Shown here: piece after piece, positions 42,416 through 54,025 of the stretch
Numbering within the stretch: position 1 is the stretch's first letter
Layout of the letters: each line of letters begins with the position of its first letter
Source of the DNA: Thysanoteuthis rhombus
Taxonomy: Eukaryota; Mollusca; Cephalopoda; Oegopsida; Thysanoteuthidae
Assembly: GCA_963457665.1 (NCBI GenBank)
Contig: OY735225.1
Location: forward strand, 3,883,586-3,947,585
DNA length: 64,000 nucleotides
Reading direction: 5' to 3'
The notes under the pieces: model-generated
Seen by the model: the letters and a program-made list of their open reading frames with translations, nothing else
Told to the model about the DNA's origin: nothing
The model's database searches: none
Made by a program: the position numbers and the translations under genes

Positions 42416-42488
42416 GTCCCTGTAGCGCAGGGGATAGCGCGCTGGACTTATAATCCAGAGGCCGTGGGTTCGAATCCCACCAGGGATG
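42416..42488 (+). tRNA. tRNA-Arg body with anticodon TAT, unit 50
   Basis: Same C35A change as unit 43, with TAT at 42449-42451, exactly 4949 bp (seven units) downstream of it. No other departure from the Arg consensus. Confidence 0.85.
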
Positions 42489-42639
42489 TTTGTATTTTAT
42501 TTCATTCATCCTATTCAAGCTATAGCAGCCAGCGAACGTTTAGATTCGCTCACTGGAGGAATGCTTTGCTAGCTTTCCTTTGGAGGTAAATAAGCAACAA
42601 TAGTCAGTATATATAATATGGGAGCGAAACGAAAGTGTC

Positions 42640-42713
42640 GGCCGGTTAGCTCAGTTGGTTAGAGCGTCGTGCTAATAACGCGAATGTCGTGGGTTCGAGC
42701 CCCATACTGGCCA
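42640..42713 (+). tRNA. tRNA-Ile-AAT: tRNA-Ile (AAT), unit 50
   Basis: Consensus. Confidence 0.95.
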
Positions 42714-43122
42714 AGTGATCTTTTGGAATCGAGTATTGGCTCCCTCCAATGCTCAATGATTAGGTTCGATTGAAAAAATCAATTAAAAAAAAAATACCGC
42801 TGGCCCAATAGAACAATAGGTAGAATATGACGAGCATTTCTTTCTACATGTGTGCATGGTGTAATGGCCGCCTTCGTGCTATTAGTACATGAATGTGTTT
42901 ACTGCGATGATGCCCGTCTTTGCTATCAATGTCTCCCTGACTCATATTGACGCACCTATTACCGTGGATTTGGATGTTTTTTTCCTGTTCAATGTATGAT
43001 AAATTCGTTTCTTCTTTTAATCCGTCCATCACAACTTGCTGACTTTATCAAGTGTACGGTGCGCTGATTTGTCAAGATTTCTTTCTTTGGCTTGATTTCT
43101 TTCGAGCAAAACACGCTGAGAA

Positions 43123-43195
43123 GTCCCTGTAGCGCAGGGGATAGCGCGCTGGACTTCTAATCCAGAGGCCGTGGGTTCGAATCCCACCAGGGATG
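43123..43195 (+). tRNA. tRNA-Arg-TCT: tRNA-Arg (TCT), unit 51
   Basis: Consensus. Confidence 0.95.
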
Positions 43196-43346
43196 TTTGT
43201 ATTTTATTTCATTCATCCTATTCAAGCTATAGCAGCCAGCGAACGTTTAGATTCGCTCACTGGAGGAATGCTTTGCTAGCTTTCCTTTGGAGGTAAATAA
43301 GCAACAATAGTCAGTATATATAATATGGGAGCGAAACGAAAGTGTC

Positions 43347-43420
43347 GGCCGGTTAGCTCAGTTGGTTAGAGCGTCGTGCTAATAACGCAAATGTCGTGGG
43401 TTCGAGCCCCATACTGGCCA
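43347..43420 (+). tRNA. tRNA-Ile-AAT: tRNA-Ile (AAT), unit 51, G42A
   Basis: C28-A42 mismatch. Confidence 0.85.
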
Positions 43421-43829
43421 AGTGATCTTTTGGAATCGAGTATTGGCTCCCTCCAATGCTCAATGATTAGGTTCGATTGAAAAAATCAATTAAAAAAAAA
43501 TTACCGCTGGCTCAATAGAACAATAGGTAGAATATGACGAACATTTCTTTCTACATGTGTGCATGGTGTAATGGCCGCCTTCGTGCTATTAGTACATGAA
43601 TGTGTTTACTGCGATGATGCCCGTCTTTGATATCAATGTCTCCCTGACTCATATTGACGCACCTATTAACGTGGATTTGGATGTTTTTTTCCTGTTCAAT
43701 GTATGATAAATTCGTTTCTTCTTTTAATCCCTCCATCACAACTTGCTGACTTTATCAAGTGTACGGTGCGCTGATTTGTCAAGATTTCTATCTTTGGCTT
43801 GATTTCTTTCGAGCAAAACACGCTGAGAA

Positions 43830-43902
43830 GTCCCTGTAGCGCAGGGGATAGCGCGCTGGACTTCTAATCCAGAGGCCGTGGGTTCGAATCCCACCAGGGA
43901 TG
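43830..43902 (+). tRNA. tRNA-Arg-TCT: tRNA-Arg (TCT), unit 52
   Basis: Consensus. Confidence 0.95.
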
Positions 43903-44053
43903 TTTGTATTTTATTTCATTCATCCTATTCAAGCTATAGCAGCCAGCGAACGTTTAGATTCGCTCACTGGAGGAATGCTTTGCTAGCTTTCCTTTAGAGG
44001 TAAATAAGCAACAATAGTCAGTATATATAATATGGGAGCGAAACGAAAGTGTC

Positions 44054-44127
44054 GGCCGGTTAGCTCAGTTGGTTAGAGCGTCGTGCTAATAACGCGAATG
44101 TCGTGGGTTCGAGCCCCATACTGGCCA
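44054..44127 (+). tRNA. tRNA-Ile-AAT: tRNA-Ile (AAT), unit 52
   Basis: Consensus. Confidence 0.95.
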
Positions 44128-44536
44128 AGTGATCTTTTGGAATCGAGTATTGGCTCCCTCCAATGCTCAATGATTAGGTTCGATTGAAAAAATCAATTAA
44201 AAAAAAATTACCGCTGGCCCAATAGAACAATAGGTAGAATATGACGAACATTTCTTTCTACATGTGTGCATGGTGTAATGGCCGCCTTCGTGCTATTAGT
44301 ACATGAATGTGTTTACTGCGATGATGCCCGTCTTTGCTATCAATGTCTCCCTGACTCATATTGACGCACCTATTACCGTGGATTTGGATGTTTTTTTCCT
44401 GTTCAATGTATGATAAATTCGTTTCTTCTTTTAATCCCTCCATCACAACTTGCTGACTTTATCAAGTGTACGGTGCGCTGATTTGTCAAGATTTCTTTCT
44501 TTGGCTTGATTTCTTTCGAGCAAAACACGCTGAGAA

Positions 44537-44609
44537 GTCCCTGTAGCGCAGGGGATAGCGCGCTGGACTTCTAATCCAGAGGCCGTGGGTTCGAATCCCA
44601 CCAGGGATG
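44537..44609 (+). tRNA. tRNA-Arg-TCT: tRNA-Arg (TCT), unit 53
   Basis: Consensus. Confidence 0.95.
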
Positions 44610-44760
44610 TTTGTATTTTATTTCATTCATCCTATTCAAGCTATAGCAGCCAGCGAACGTTTAGATTCGCTCACTGGAGGAATGCTTTGCTAGCTTTCCT
44701 TTGGAGGTAAATAAGCAACAATAGTCAGTATATATAATATGGGAGCGAAACGAAAGTGTC

Positions 44761-44834
44761 GGCCGGTTAGCTCAGTTGGTTAGAGCGTCGTGCTAATAAC
44801 GCAAATGTCGTGGGTTCGAGCCCCATACTGGCCA
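44761..44834 (+). tRNA. tRNA-Ile-AAT: tRNA-Ile (AAT), unit 53, G42A
   Basis: C28-A42 mismatch. Confidence 0.85.
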
Positions 44835-45243
44835 AGTGATCTTTTGGAATCGAGTATTGGCTCCCTCCAATGCTCAATGATTAGGTTCGATTGAAAAAAT
44901 CAATTAAAAAAAAATTACCGCTGGCTCAATAGAACAATAGGTAGAATATGACGAACATTTCTTTCTACATGTGTGCATGGTGTAATGGCCGCCTTCGTGC
45001 TATTAGTACATGAATGTGTTTACTGCGATGATGCCCGTCTTTGATATCAATGTCTCCCTGACTCATATTGACGCACCTATTACCGTGGATTTGGATGTTT
45101 TTTTCCTGTTCAATGTATGATAAATTCGTTTCTTCTTTTAATCCCTCCATCACAACTTGCTGACTTTATCAAGTGTACGGTGCGCTGATTTGTCAAGATT
45201 TCTTTCTTTGGCTTGATTTCTTTCGAGCAAAACACGCTGAGAA

Positions 45244-45316
45244 GTCCCTGTAGCGCAGGGGATAGCGCGCTGGACTTCTAATCCAGAGGCCGTGGGTTCG
45301 AATCCCACCAGGGATG
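45244..45316 (+). tRNA. tRNA-Arg-TCT: tRNA-Arg (TCT), unit 54
   Basis: Consensus. Confidence 0.95.
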
Positions 45317-45467
45317 TTTGTATTTTATTTCATTCATCCTATTCAAGCTATAGCAGCCAGCGAACGTTTAGATTCGCTCACTGGAGGAATGCTTTGCTAG
45401 CTTTCCTTTAGAGGTAAATAAGCAACAATAGTCAGTATATATAATATGGGAGCGAAACGAAAGTGTC

Positions 45468-45541
45468 GGCCGGTTAGCTCAGTTGGTTAGAGCGTCGTGC
45501 TAATAACGCGAATGTCGTGGGTTCGAGCCCCATACTGGCCA
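45468..45541 (+). tRNA. tRNA-Ile-AAT: tRNA-Ile (AAT), unit 54
   Basis: Consensus. Confidence 0.95.
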
Positions 45542-45950
45542 AGTGATCTTTTGGAATCGAGTATTGGCTCCCTCCAATGCTCAATGATTAGGTTCGATTG
45601 AAAAAATCAATTAAAAAAAAATTACCGCTGGCCCAATAGAACAATAGGTAGAATATGACGAACATTTCTTTCTACATGTGTGCATGGTGTAATGGCCGCC
45701 TTCGTGCTATTAGTACATGAATGTGTTTACTGCGATGATGCCCGTCTTTGCTATCAATGTCTCCCTGACTCATATTGACGCACCTATTACCGTGGATTTG
45801 GATGTTTTTTTCCTGTTCAATGTATGATAAATTCGTTTCTTCTTTTAATCCCTCCATCACAACTTGCTGACTTTATCAAGTGTACGGTGCGCTGATTTGT
45901 CAAGATTTCTTTCTTTGGCTTGATTTCTTTCGAGCAAAACACGCTGAGAA

Positions 45951-46023
45951 GTCCCTGTAGCGCAGGGGATAGCGCGCTGGACTTCTAATCCAGAGGCCGT
46001 GGGTTCGAATCCCACCAGGGATG
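45951..46023 (+). tRNA. tRNA-Arg-TCT: tRNA-Arg (TCT), unit 55
   Basis: Consensus. Confidence 0.95.
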
Positions 46024-46174
46024 TTTGTATTTTATTTCATTCATCCTATTCAAGCTATAGCAGCCAGCGAACGTTTAGATTCGCTCACTGGAGGAATGCT
46101 TTGCTAGCTTTCCTTTGGAGGTAAATAAGCAACAATAGTCAGTATATATAATATGGGAGCGAAACGAAAGTGTC

Positions 46175-46248
46175 GGCCGGTTAGCTCAGTTGGTTAGAGC
46201 GTCGTGCTAATAACGCAAATGTCGTGGGTTCGAGCCCCATACTGGCCA
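46175..46248 (+). tRNA. tRNA-Ile-AAT: tRNA-Ile (AAT), unit 55, G42A
   Basis: C28-A42 mismatch; last unit with this change. Confidence 0.85.
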
Positions 46249-46657
46249 AGTGATCTTTTGGAATCGAGTATTGGCTCCCTCCAATGCTCAATGATTAGGT
46301 TCGATTGAAAAAATCAATTAAAAAAAAATTACCGCTGGCTCAATAGAACAATAGGTAGAATATGACGAACATTTCTTTCTACATGTGTGCATGGTGTAAT
46401 GGCCGCCTTCGTGCTATTAGTACATGAATGTGTTTACTGCGATGATGCCCGTCTTTGATATCAATGTCTCCCTGACTCATATTGACGCACCTATTACCGT
46501 GGATTTGGATGTTTTTTTCCTGTTCAATGTATGATAAATTCGTTTCTTCTTTTAATCCCTCCATCACAACTTGCTGACTTTATCAAGTGTACGGTGCGCT
46601 GATTTGTCAAGATTTCTTTCTTTGGCTTGATTTCTTTCGAGCAAAACACGCTGAGAA

Positions 46658-46730
46658 GTCCCTGTAGCGCAGGGGATAGCGCGCTGGACTTCTAATCCAG
46701 AGGCCGTGGGTTCGAATCCCACCAGGGATG
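46658..46730 (+). tRNA. tRNA-Arg-TCT: tRNA-Arg (TCT), unit 56
   Basis: Consensus. Confidence 0.95.
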
Positions 46731-46881
46731 TTTGTATTTTATTTCATTCATCCTATTCAAGCTATAGCAGCCAGCGAACGTTTAGATTCGCTCACTGGAG
46801 GAATGCTTTGCTAGCTTTCCTTTAGAGGTAAATAAGCAACAATAGTCAGTATATATAATATGGGAGCGAAACGAAAGTGTC

Positions 46882-46955
46882 GGCCGGTTAGCTCAGTTGG
46901 TTAGAGCGTCGTGCTAATAACGCGAATGTCGTGGGTTCGAGCCCCATACTGGCCA
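46882..46955 (+). tRNA. tRNA-Ile-AAT: tRNA-Ile (AAT), unit 56
   Basis: Consensus. Confidence 0.95.
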
Positions 46956-47364
46956 AGTGATCTTTTGGAATCGAGTATTGGCTCCCTCCAATGCTCAATG
47001 ATTAGGTTCGATTGAAAAAATCAATTAAAAAAAAATTACCGCTGGCCCAATAGAACAATAGGTAGAATATGACGAACATTTCTTTCTACATGTGTGCATG
47101 GTGTAATGGCCGCCTTCGTGCTATTAGTACATGAATGTGTTTACTGCGATGATGCCCGTCTTTGCTATCAATGTCTCCCTGACTCATATTGACGCACCTA
47201 TTACCGTGGATTTGGATGTTTTTTTCCTGTTCAATGTATGATAAATTCGTTTCTTCTTTTAATCCCTCCATCACAACTTGCTGACTTTATCAAGTGTACG
47301 GTGCGCTGATTTGTCAAGATTTCTTTCTTTGGCTTGATTTCTTTCGAGCAAAACACGCTGAGAA

Positions 47365-47437
47365 GTCCCTGTAGCGCAGGGGATAGCGCGCTGGACTTCT
47401 AATCCAGAGGCCGTGGGTTCGAATCCCACCAGGGATG
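47365..47437 (+). tRNA. tRNA-Arg-TCT: tRNA-Arg (TCT), unit 57
   Basis: Consensus. Confidence 0.95.
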
Positions 47438-47588
47438 TTTGTATTTTATTTCATTCATCCTATTCAAGCTATAGCAGCCAGCGAACGTTTAGATTCGCTC
47501 ACTGGAGGAATGCTTTGCTAGCTTTCCTTTGGAGGTAAATAAGCAACAATAGTCAGTATATATAATATGGGAGCGAAACGAAAGTGTC

Positions 47589-47662
47589 GGCCGGTTAGCT
47601 CAGTTGGTTAGAGCGTCGTGCTAATAACGCGAATGTCGTGGGTTCGAGCCCCATACTGGCCA
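47589..47662 (+). tRNA. tRNA-Ile-AAT: tRNA-Ile (AAT), unit 57
   Basis: Consensus. Confidence 0.95.
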
Positions 47663-48071
47663 AGTGATCTTTTGGAATCGAATATTGGCTCCCTCCAATG
47701 CTCAATGATTAGGTTCGATTGAAAAAATCAATTAAAAAAAAATTACCGCTGGCTCAATAGAACAATAGGTAGAATATGACGAACATTTCTTTCTACATGT
47801 GTGCATGGTGTAATGGCCGCCTTCGTGCTATTAGTACATGAATGTGTTTACTGCGATGATGCCCGTCTTTGATATCAATGTCTCCCTGACTCATATTGAC
47901 GCACCTATTACCGTGGATTTGGATGTTTTTTTCCTGTTCAATGTATGATAAATTCGTTTCTTCTTTTAATCCCTCCATCACAACTTGCTGACTTTATCAA
48001 GTGTACGGTGCGCTGATTTGTCAAGATTTCTTTCTTTGGCTTGATTTCTTTCGAGCAAAACACGCTGAGAA

Positions 48072-48144
48072 GTCCCTGTAGCGCAGGGGATAGCGCGCTG
48101 GACTTCTAATCCAGAGGCCGTGGGTTCGAATCCCACCAGGGATG
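48072..48144 (+). tRNA. tRNA-Arg-TCT: tRNA-Arg (TCT), unit 58
   Basis: Consensus. Confidence 0.95.
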
Positions 48145-48295
48145 TTTGTATTTTATTTCATTCATCCTATTCAAGCTATAGCAGCCAGCGAACGTTTAGA
48201 TTCGCTCACTGGAGGAATGCTTTGCTAGCTTTCCTTTGGAGGTAAATAAGCAACAATAGTCAGTATATATAATATGGGAGCGAAACGAAAGTGTC

Positions 48296-48369
48296 GGCCG
48301 GTTAGCTCAGTTGGTTAGAGCGTCGTGCTAATAACGCGAATGTCGTGGGTTCGAGCCCCATACTGGCCA
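48296..48369 (+). tRNA. tRNA-Ile-AAT: tRNA-Ile (AAT), unit 58
   Basis: Consensus. Confidence 0.95.
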
Positions 48370-48778
48370 AGTGATCTTTTGGAATCGAGTATTGGCTCCC
48401 TCCAATGCTCAATGATTAGGTTCGATTGAAAAAATCAATTAAAAAAAAATTACCGCTGGCCCAATAGAACAATAGGTAGAATATGACGAGCATTTCTTTC
48501 TACATGTGTGCATGGTGTAATGGCCGCCTTCGTGCTATTAGTACATGAATGTGTTTACTGCGATGATGCCCGTCTTTGCTATCAATGTCTCCCTGACTCA
48601 TATTGACGCACCTATTACCGTGGATTTGGATGTTTTTTTCCTGTTCAATGTATGATAAATTCGTTTCTTCTTTTAATCCCTCCATCACAACTTGCTGACT
48701 TTATCAAGTGTACGGTGCGCTGATTTGTCAAGATTTCTTTCTTTGGCTTGATTTCTTTCGAGCAAAACACGCTGAGAA

Positions 48779-48851
48779 GTCCCTGTAGCGCAGGGGATAG
48801 CGCGCTGGACTTCTAATCCAGAGGCCGTGGGTTCGAATCCCACCAGGGATG
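48779..48851 (+). tRNA. tRNA-Arg-TCT: tRNA-Arg (TCT), unit 59
   Basis: Consensus. Confidence 0.95.
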
Positions 48852-49002
48852 TTTGTATTTTATTTCATTCATCCTATTCAAGCTATAGCAGCCAGCGAAC
48901 GTTTAGATTCGCTCACTGGAGGAATGCTTTGCTAGCTTTCCTTTGGAGGTAAATAAGCAACAATAGTCAGTATATATAATATGGGAGCGAAACGAAAGTG
49001 TC

Positions 49003-49076
49003 GGCCGGTTAGCTCAGTTGGTTAGAGCGTCGTGCTAATAACGCGAATGTCGTGGGTTCGAGCCCCATACTGGCCA
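49003..49076 (+). tRNA. tRNA-Ile-AAT: tRNA-Ile (AAT), unit 59
   Basis: Consensus. Confidence 0.95.
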
Positions 49077-49485
49077 AGTGATCTTTTGGAATCGAGTATT
49101 GGCTCCCTCCAATGCTCAATGATTAGGTTCGATTGAAAAAATCAATTAAAAAAAAATTACCGCTGGCTCAATAGAACAATAGGTAGAATATGACGAACAT
49201 TTCTTTCTACATGTGTGCATGGTGTAATGGCCGCCTTCGTGCTATTAGTACATGAATGTGTTTACTGCGATGATGCCCGTCTTTGATATCAATGTCTCCC
49301 TGACTCATATTGACGCACCTATTACCGTGGATTTGGATGTTTTTTTCCTGTTCAATGTATGATAAATTCGTTTCTTCTTTTAATCCGTCCATCACAACTT
49401 GCTGACTTTATCAAGTGTACGGTGCGCTGATTTGTCAAGATTTCTTTCTTTGGCTTGATTTCTTTCGAGCAAAACACGCTGAGAA

Positions 49486-49558
49486 GTCCCTGTAGCGCAG
49501 GGGATAGCGCGCTGGACTTCTAATCCAGAGGCCGTGGGTTCGAATCCCACCAGGGATG
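49486..49558 (+). tRNA. tRNA-Arg-TCT: tRNA-Arg (TCT), unit 60
   Basis: Consensus. Confidence 0.95.
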
Positions 49559-49709
49559 TTTGTATTTTATTTCATTCATCCTATTCAAGCTATAGCAGCC
49601 AGCGAACGTTTAGATTCGCTCACTGGAGGAATGCTTTGCTAGCTTTCCTTTGGAGGTAAATAAGCAACAATAGTCAGTATATATAATATGGGAGCGAAAC
49701 GAAAGTGTC

Positions 49710-49783
49710 GGCCGGTTAGCTCAGTTGGTTAGAGCGTCGTGCTAATAACGCGAATGTCGTGGGTTCGAGCCCCATACTGGCCA
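49710..49783 (+). tRNA. tRNA-Ile-AAT: tRNA-Ile (AAT), unit 60
   Basis: Consensus. Confidence 0.95.
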
Positions 49784-50192
49784 AGTGATCTTTTGGAATC
49801 GAGTATTGGCTCCCTCCAATGCTCAATGATTAGGTTCGATTGAAAAAATCAATTAAAAAAAAATTACCGCTGGCTCAATAGAACAATAGGTAGAATATGA
49901 CGAACATTTCTTTCTACATGTGTGCATGGTGTAATGGCCGCCTTCGTGCTATTAGTACATGAATGTGTTTACTGCGATGATGCCCGTCTTTGATATCAAT
50001 GTCTCCCTGACTCATATTGACGCACCTATTACCGTGGATTTGGATGTTTTTTTCCTGTTCAATGTATGATAAATTCGTTTCTTCTTTTAATCCGTCCATC
50101 ACAACTTGCTGACTTTATCAAGTGTACGGTGCGCTGATTTGTCAAGATTTCTTTCTTTGGCTTGATTTCTTTCGAGCAAAACACGCTGAGAA

Positions 50193-50265
50193 GTCCCTGT
50201 AGCGCAGGGGATAGCGCGCTGGACTTCTAATCCAGAGGCCGTGGGTTCGAATCCCACCAGGGATG
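50193..50265 (+). tRNA. tRNA-Arg-TCT: tRNA-Arg (TCT), unit 61
   Basis: Consensus. Confidence 0.95.
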
Positions 50266-50416
50266 TTTGTATTTTATTTCATTCATCCTATTCAAGCTAT
50301 AGCAGCCAGCGAACGTTTAGATTCGCTCACTGGAGGAATGCTTTGCTAGCTTTCCTTTGGAGGTAAATAAGCAACAATAGTCAGTATATATAATATGGGA
50401 GCGAAACGAAAGTGTC

Positions 50417-50490
50417 GGCCGGTTAGCTCAGTTGGTTAGAGCGTCGTGCTAATAACGCGAATGTCGTGGGTTCGAGCCCCATACTGGCCA
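50417..50490 (+). tRNA. tRNA-Ile-AAT: tRNA-Ile (AAT), unit 61
   Basis: Consensus. Confidence 0.95.
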
Positions 50491-50899
50491 AGTGATCTTT
50501 TGGAATCGAGTATTGGCTCCCTCCAATGCTCAATGATTAGGTTCGATTGAAAAAATCAATTAAAAAAAAATTACCGCTGGCCCAATAGAACAATAGGTAG
50601 AATATGACGAACATTTCTTTCTACATGTGTGCATGGTGTAATGGCCGCCTTCGTGCTATTAGTACATGAATGTGTTTACTGCGATGATGCCCGTCTTTGC
50701 TATCAATGTCTCCCTGACTCATATTGACGCACCTATTACCGTGGAATTGGATGTTTTTTTCCTGTTCAATGTATAATAAATTCGTTTCTTCTTTTAATCC
50801 CTCCATCACAACTTGCTGACTTTATCAAGTGTACGGTGCGCTGATTTGTCAAGATTTCTTTCTTTGGCTTGATTTCTTTCGAGCAAAACACGCTGAGAA

Positions 50900-50972
50900 G
50901 TCCCTGTAGCGCAGGGGATAGCGCGCTGGACTTCTAATCCAGAGGCCGTGGGTTCGAATCCCACCAGGGATG
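50900..50972 (+). tRNA. tRNA-Arg-TCT: tRNA-Arg (TCT), unit 62
   Basis: Consensus. Confidence 0.95.
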
Positions 50973-51123
50973 TTTGTATTTTATTTCATTCATCCTATTC
51001 AAGCTATAGCAGCCAGCGAACGTTTAGATTCGCTCACTGGAGGAATGCTTTGCTAGCTTTCCTTTGGAGGTAAATAAGCAACAATAGTCAGTATATATAA
51101 TATGGGAGCGAAACGAAAGTGTC

Positions 51124-51197
51124 GGCCGGTTAGCTCAGTTGGTTAGAGCGTCGTGCTAATAACGCGAATGTCGTGGGTTCGAGCCCCATACTGGCCA
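51124..51197 (+). tRNA. tRNA-Ile-AAT: tRNA-Ile (AAT), unit 62
   Basis: Consensus. Confidence 0.95.
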
Positions 51198-51606
51198 AGT
51201 GATCTTTTGGAATCGAGTATTGGCTCCCTCCAATGCTCAATGATTAGGTTCGATTGAAAAAATCAATTAAAAAAAAATTACCGCTGGCCCAATAGAACAA
51301 TAGGTAGAATATGACGAGCATTTCTTTCTACATGTGTGCATGGTGTAATGGCCGCCTTCGTGCTATTAGTACATGAATGTGTTTACTGCGATGATGCCCG
51401 TCTTTGCTATCAATGTCTCCCTGACTCATATTGACGCACCTATTACCGTGGATTTGGATGTTTTTTACCTGTTCAATGTATGATAAATTCGTTTCTTCTT
51501 TTAATCCGTCCATCACAACTTGCTGACTTTATCAAGTGTACGGTGCGCTGATTTGTCAAGATTTCTTTCTTTGGCTTGATTTCTTTCGAGCAAAACACGC
51601 TGAGAA

Positions 51607-51679
51607 GTCCCTGTAGCGCAGGGGATAGCGCGCTGGACTTCTAATCCAGAGGCCGTGGGTTCGAATCCCACCAGGGATG
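51607..51679 (+). tRNA. tRNA-Arg-TCT: tRNA-Arg (TCT), unit 63
   Basis: Consensus. Confidence 0.95.
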
Positions 51680-51830
51680 TTTGTATTTTATTTCATTCAT
51701 CCTATTCAAGCTATAGCAGCCAGCGAACGTTTAGATTCGCTCACTGGAGGAATGCTTTGCTAGCTTTCCTTTAGAGGTAAATAAGCAACAATAGTCAGTA
51801 TATATAATATGGGAGCGAAACGAAAGTGTC

Positions 51831-51904
51831 GGCCGGTTAGCTCAGTTGGTTAGAGCGTCGTGCTAATAACGCGAATGTCGTGGGTTCGAGCCCCATACTG
51901 GCCA
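51831..51904 (+). tRNA. tRNA-Ile-AAT: tRNA-Ile (AAT), unit 63
   Basis: Consensus. Confidence 0.95.
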
Positions 51905-52313
51905 AGTGATCTTTTGGAATCGAGTATTGGCTCCCTCCAATGCTCAATGATTAGGTTCGATTGAAAAAATCAATTAAAAAAAAATTACCGCTGGCCCAAT
52001 AGAACAATAGGTAGAATATGACGAACATTTCTTTCTACATGTGTGCATGGTGTAATGGCCGCATTCGTGCTATTAGTACATGAATGTGTTTACTGCGATG
52101 ATGCCCGTCTTTGCTATCAATGTCTCCCTGACTCATATTGACGCACCTATTACCGTGGATTTGGATGTTTTTTTCCTGTTCAATGTATGATAAATTCGTT
52201 TCTTCTTTTAATCCCTCCATCACAACTTGCTGACTTTATCAAGTGTACGGTGCGCTGATTTGTCAAGATTTCTTTCTTTGGCTTGATTTCTTTCGAGCAA
52301 AACACGCTGAGAA

Positions 52314-52386
52314 GTCCCTGTAGCGCAGGGGATAGCGCGCTGGACTTCTAATCCAGAGGCCGTGGGTTCGAATCCCACCAGGGATG
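52314..52386 (+). tRNA. tRNA-Arg-TCT: tRNA-Arg (TCT), unit 64
   Basis: Consensus. Confidence 0.95.
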
Positions 52387-52537
52387 TTTGTATTTTATTT
52401 CATTCATCCTATTCAAGCTATAGCAGCCAGCGAACGTTTAGATTCGCTCACTGGAGGAATGCTTTGCTAGCTTTCCTTTGGAGGTAAATAAGCAACAATA
52501 GTCAGTATATATAATATGGGAGCGAAACGAAAGTGTC

Positions 52538-52611
52538 GGCCGGTTAGCTCAGTTGGTTAGAGCGTCGTGCTAATAACGCGAATGTCGTGGGTTCGAGCCC
52601 CATACTGGCCA
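52538..52611 (+). tRNA. tRNA-Ile-AAT: tRNA-Ile (AAT), unit 64
   Basis: Consensus. Confidence 0.95.
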
Positions 52612-53020
52612 AGTGATCTTTTGGAATCGAATATTGGCTCCCTCCAATGCTCAATGATTAGGTTCGATTGAAAAAATCAATTAAAAAAAAATTACCGCTG
52701 GCTCAATAGAACAATAGGTAGAATATGACGAACATTTCTTTCTACATGTGTGCATGGTGTAATGGCCGCCTTCGTGCTATTAGTACATGAATGTGTTTAC
52801 TGCGATGATGCCCGTCTTTGATATCAATGTCTCCCTGACTCATATTGACGCACCTATTACCGTGGATTTGGATGTTTTTTTCCTGTTCAATGTATGATAA
52901 ATTCGTTTCTTCTTTTAATCCGTCCATCACAACTTGCTGACTTTATCAAGTGTACGGTGCGCTGATTTGTCAAGATTTCTTTCTTTGGCTTGATTTCTTT
53001 CGAGCAAAACACGCTGAGAA

Positions 53021-53093
53021 GTCCCTGTAGCGCAGGGGATAGCGCGCTGGACTTCTAATCCAGAGGCCGTGGGTTCGAATCCCACCAGGGATG
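53021..53093 (+). tRNA. tRNA-Arg-TCT: tRNA-Arg (TCT), unit 65
   Basis: Consensus. Confidence 0.95.
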
Positions 53094-53244
53094 TTTGTAT
53101 TTTATTTCATTCATCCTATTCAAGCTATAGCAGCCAGCGAACGTTTAGATTCGCTCACTGGAGGAATGCTTTGCTAGCTTTCCTTTGGAGGTAAATAAGC
53201 AACAATAGTCAGTATATATAATATGGGAGCGAAACGAAAGTGTC

Positions 53245-53318
53245 GGCCGGTTAGCTCAGTTGGTTAGAGCGTCGTGCTAATAACGCGAATGTCGTGGGTT
53301 CGAGCCCCATACTGGCCA
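53245..53318 (+). tRNA. tRNA-Ile-AAT: tRNA-Ile (AAT), unit 65
   Basis: Consensus. Confidence 0.95.
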
Positions 53319-53727
53319 AGTGATCTTTTGGAATCGAGTATTGGCTCCCTCCAATGCTCAATGATTAGGTTCGATTGAAAAAATCAATTAAAAAAAAATT
53401 ACCGCTGGCCCAATAGAACAATAGGTAGAATATGACGAGCATTTCTTTCTACATGTGTGCATGGTGTAATGGCCGCCTTCGTGCTATTAGTACATGAATG
53501 TGTTTACTGCGATGATGCCCGTCTTTGCTATCAATGTCTCCCTGACTCATATTGACGCACCTATTACCGTGGATTTGGATGTTTTTTTCCTGTTCAATGT
53601 ATGATAAATTCGTTTCTTCTTTTAATCCCTCCATCACAACTTGCTGACTTTATCAAGTGTACGGTGCGCTGATTTGTCAAGATTTCTTTCTTTGGCTTGA
53701 TTTCTTTCGAGCAAAACACGCTGAGAA

Positions 53728-53800
53728 GTCCCTGTAGCGCAGGGGATAGCGCGCTGGACTTCTAATCCAGAGGCCGTGGGTTCGAATCCCACCAGGGATG
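53728..53800 (+). tRNA. tRNA-Arg-TCT: tRNA-Arg (TCT), unit 66
   Basis: Consensus. Confidence 0.95.
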
Positions 53801-53951
53801 TTTGTATTTTATTTCATTCATCCTATTCAAGCTATAGCAGCCAGCGAACGTTTAGATTCGCTCACTGGAGGAATGCTTTGCTAGCTTTCCTTTGGAGGTA
53901 AATAAGCAACAATAGTCAGTATATATAATATGGGAGCGAAACGAAAGTGTC

Positions 53952-54025
53952 GGCCGGTTAGCTCAGTTGGTTAGAGCGTCGTGCTAATAACGCGAATGTC
54001 GTGGGTTCGAGCCCCATACTGGCCA
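53952..54025 (+). tRNA. tRNA-Ile-AAT: tRNA-Ile (AAT), unit 66
   Basis: Consensus. Confidence 0.95.

Larger units (their letters stand above)
42795..47036 (+). repeat. Dimeric higher-order repeat, units 51-56
   Basis: Three consecutive 1414-bp dimers. The first member (51, 53, 55) carries the CGCAAATG Ile variant; the second (52, 54, 56) carries GGCTCAATAG, TTTGATATC and CTTTAGAGG. Confidence 0.8.

Noticed and set aside
37333-42518. Two 78-codon - strand frames (37333-37569 and 42282-42518) containing SNPRPLDYKSS
   Set aside because: They run antisense through the Arg tRNA gene and exist only because the TAT anticodon change removed a stop. Antisense-tRNA frames of this kind are a well-known false gene prediction.
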